A stretch of DNA of 7,472 bases, from assembly GCA_958415865.1 (NCBI GenBank), contig CATYZV010000081.1, forward strand, positions 1-7,472. Direction: 5' to 3'. The position numbers were made by a program, and so were the translations under genes. The DNA is from an uncultured Selenomonadaceae bacterium. GTDB lineage: Bacteria; Bacillota; Negativicutes; Selenomonadales; Selenomonadaceae. Under the pieces are notes generated by a model. It did not search any database, was not told the DNA's origin, and worked only from the letters and a program-made list of their open reading frames with translations. This document shows positions 5,853 to 7,472 of this stretch, in pieces (the stretch's first letter is position 1; every line of letters starts with the position of its first letter).

Positions 5853-7136
5853 ATGAGTGATGAAGAAGAAAAATTTGATGCCATCATCATCGGTGCCGGA
5901 CCAGCTGGTAGTGCTTGTGCATATATATTGGCACGCGAAGGAAAAAATGTGCTGGTAGTTGAACGTGGCGATACGCCGGGCAGCAAGAATATGTTCGGCG
6001 GCCGTCTTTATGCCTATGCCTTGGAACAGGTAGAACCGGGCTTGTATAAAGATGCGGAATTTGAACGCAGAGTTGTGCGCGAACAGATGATGGTGCTCGG
6101 TGAAAAAACCGGTGTAACGATGGATTACTATAGTGAAGGCGACGACGATACTACGCCTTCTTATACACTGTCGCGTGCTGCATTTGACGCATGGTTCTCA
6201 GAACAGGCTGAAAACCAGGGCGCAATGGTAGCACCGGGCGTACGCGTAGATGATCTGGTCTACGACGGCGACAAGGTAGTCGGCATTAAGACCGGCGAAG
6301 ATGAAATGTACGCTGATATAGTAATTTCCGCAGAAGGCATCAATGCTTTGATCGCCCAGAAAGCAGGATTGAAAGAAGAATGGAAGCCTACGGAAGTAGC
6401 TGTAGGTGCCAAAGAAGTCATCGAACTGCCTGCCGATGTCATCACCAAGCGTTTTGCTGTAAATAGCGATGACGAAGGCGCAGCCTGCATGATACTCGGT
6501 CAGACTCATGCACAGGGCGGCGGATTCATCTATACGAATAAAGATTCTATTTCCCTCGGCATGGTCGTAAGCCCTGCTTCCTTGGCACAGCAGAAGACTT
6601 CGCTTGCAGACTTATTCCAGGATTTCAAAAATCATCCTGCTATCCGTCCTCTGATTGCCGAAGGCACGACAGCAGAATACAGCGGTCATCTCGTACCGGA
6701 AGGCGGCTATAACAGCATGCCTAAGAAACTGTACCGCAACGGCTTCTTGATGACAGGCGATGCTGCAGGTTTTTGCATCAACACCGGTACTATCATCCGC
6801 GGCATGGACTTGGCTATCTTGAGCGGCGTAGCAGCTGCAAGAGCTGTTTTGGCTGCTAAAAGCCCTGAACAGGTCGGCCCTGCTTACATGGATGAACTGG
6901 AAAAAATCGGCGTAATGCCGACTATGAGACTGTTTGCCGGCTGGCCGCAGATCACAGGTATTCCTCGTATGACGAAGACGTATCCTGATATGATCAATGA
7001 AATGATGGGCTTCATGTTCCACGTAGACGGAAAAGTACCCGAAAAGATGCCTAAAGCTATGCGCAATATCATGAAGAAGCACGTTGGCTTTGGTCAGCTC
7101 TTATCTGACGCATGGAAGGGGTTTAGAGCAATATGA
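5853..7136 (+). CDS. fixC: FixC, ETF:quinone-oxidoreductase-like flavoprotein
   Basis: This 427-residue FAD flavoprotein is homologous to the flavin part of ETF:ubiquinone oxidoreductase. It is thought to exchange electrons between FixAB and membrane quinone, together with FixX. The N-terminus has the dinucleotide-binding beta-alpha-beta unit: IIIGAGPAGS (11-20), ending in the ribose-binding acid E37 of VVERG. GGRLYAYALE (49-58) follows, and the second FAD motif is TGDAAGFCINTGTIIRGMDLAI (301-322). Length and motif order match E. coli FixC (428). No signal peptide or transmembrane helix is evident, so any membrane contact would be peripheral, as in ETF-QO. GGAGG (5840-5844) lies 8 bases before the ATG. 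The end overlaps fixX by ATGA, suggesting coupled translation. The 142-bp leader has a hairpin and a possible weak promoter, so FixCX may be made at a different level from FixAB. Confidence 0.95.
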   Translation: MSDEEEKFDAIIIGAGPAGSACAYILAREGKNVLVVERGDTPGSKNMFGGRLYAYALEQVEPGLYKDAEFERRVVREQMMVLGEKTGVTMDYYSEGDDDTTPSYTLSRAAFDAWFSEQAENQGAMVAPGVRVDDLVYDGDKVVGIKTGEDEMYADIVISAEGINALIAQKAGLKEEWKPTEVAVGAKEVIELPADVITKRFAVNSDDEGAACMILGQTHAQGGGFIYTNKDSISLGMVVSPASLAQQKTSLADLFQDFKNHPAIRPLIAEGTTAEYSGHLVPEGGYNSMPKKLYRNGFLMTGDAAGFCINTGTIIRGMDLAILSGVAAARAVLAAKSPEQVGPAYMDELEKIGVMPTMRLFAGWPQITGIPRMTKTYPDMINEMMGFMFHVDGKVPEKMPKAMRNIMKKHVGFGQLLSDAWKGFRAI

Positions 7137-7435
7137 GTGAAGAAATAAAAAAAGAAGGCATTGATGAACTCCTCGGCATTGATAAATTCAACGTCGATGA
7201 AGACAACGCCCACATCGTTATTGACAAAGAACACTGGAAAGGCACGCCTCTGGAAGCCTGCCTCGTCGTCTGCCCCGCTAAGCTCTACAAGCTCAACGAA
7301 AAAGGCCAGATGGTATTTGACTATGCAGGCTGCTTTGAATGCGGTACCTGCCGCGTCATGTGCCATGGCTCAAAAGCTATGAAGAAATGGGAATATCCCC
7401 AGGGCACATTCGGCATCTCTTACCGTTTCGGCTGA
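7133..7435 (+). CDS. fixX: FixX, ferredoxin-like iron-sulfur partner of FixC
   Basis: This 100-residue protein corresponds to the C-terminal iron-sulfur domain of ETF:quinone oxidoreductase, encoded as a separate gene in Fix systems. KFNVDEDNAHIVI (18-30), FDYAGCFECGTCR (62-74) and WEYPQGTFG (86-94) match the E. coli FixX blocks KFNVDEEHPHIVV, FDYAGCLECGTCR and WEYPRGTFG. Cysteines are C43, C47, C67, C70, C73 and C77. By analogy with ETF-QO, C47 (in VVCPAKLY) with C67, C70 and C73 should hold one [4Fe-4S] cluster. C43 and C77 are additional. The ATG lies inside the fixC stop (ATGA). A purine-rich AAGGGG (7116-7121) within fixC could assist, but translational coupling is likely. No terminator is visible in the 37 bases that follow before the window ends. 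Confidence 0.95.
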   Translation: MSEEIKKEGIDELLGIDKFNVDEDNAHIVIDKEHWKGTPLEACLVVCPAKLYKLNEKGQMVFDYAGCFECGTCRVMCHGSKAMKKWEYPQGTFGISYRFG

Positions 7436-7472
7436 TAAACATCACTTGCAATTCAATTACCTATATAAAACG

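Noticed and set aside
4859..5986. A 375-codon open frame on the - strand across fixB, the gap and the start of fixC
   Set aside because: It lies opposite well-supported genes. Its translation is rich in Cys, Tyr, Phe and Ser with no recognisable domain, as expected from the complement of biased codons, and no ribosome binding site was noted.
7161..7382. A 73-codon + strand frame within fixX
   Set aside because: It is an alternative frame of fixX, which matches FixX over its full length; the frame has Ser/Ala-rich translation with no motif.
1..7472. CRISPR arrays, insertion sequences, tRNA or rRNA genes, riboswitches
   Set aside because: No regularly spaced repeats, transposase-like frames, or recognisable RNA gene or aptamer features were seen in either strand.

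Overview
The window looks like anaerobic fatty-acyl metabolism from a low-to-mid GC Firmicute, most plausibly a Negativicute (Selenomonas/Megasphaera/Phascolarctobacterium-like). Supporting this are strong AGGAGG-type ribosome binding sites, AT-rich gaps, a butyryl-CoA-dehydrogenase-type enzyme and a complete FixABCX set. The genus assignment is an inference; no RNA gene or other taxonomic marker is present.

All seven genes lie on the + strand. Region A (198-3847) carries an acyl-CoA dehydrogenase, a fused alpha/beta family I CoA-transferase (YdiF/Pct type) and an enoyl-CoA hydratase. Gaps of 91 and 52 bp separate them. Region B (3987-7435) carries fixA/etfB, fixB/etfA, fixC and fixX, with gaps of 20 and 142 bp and a 4-bp ATGA overlap at the end. 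The 139-bp gap between A and B holds the clearest promoter in the window (TTGACT, 16 bp, TATAAT). A strong stem-loop begins almost exactly at its predicted transcription start.

Together the genes can make an acyl-CoA by CoA transfer, hydrate or dehydrate it at C2-C3, and oxidise or reduce the C2=C3 bond. Electrons would pass through the two-subunit flavoprotein FixAB to the ETF:quinone-oxidoreductase-like FixC and its ferredoxin-like partner FixX. The layout closely recalls the Escherichia coli ydiF-ydiO-ydiQRST cluster and the cai + fixABCX carnitine system. Here, however, the dehydrogenase is of the short-chain/butyryl type with its catalytic glutamate in place, and a full hydratase sits in the cluster. 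Thiolase and 3-hydroxyacyl-CoA dehydrogenase are absent, so this is an acyl-CoA redox module and not a whole butyrate pathway.

The non-coding sequence is the least ordinary part. It contains an exact 10-bp word (ATATACACAT) present four times in two gene leaders, a 17-bp AT-only palindrome, a 69-nt imperfect hairpin between fixB and fixC, and a 14-bp near-palindrome upstream of the first gene. No mobile element, CRISPR array, RNA gene, pseudogene or regulator gene was seen, and no gap exceeds 200 bp.
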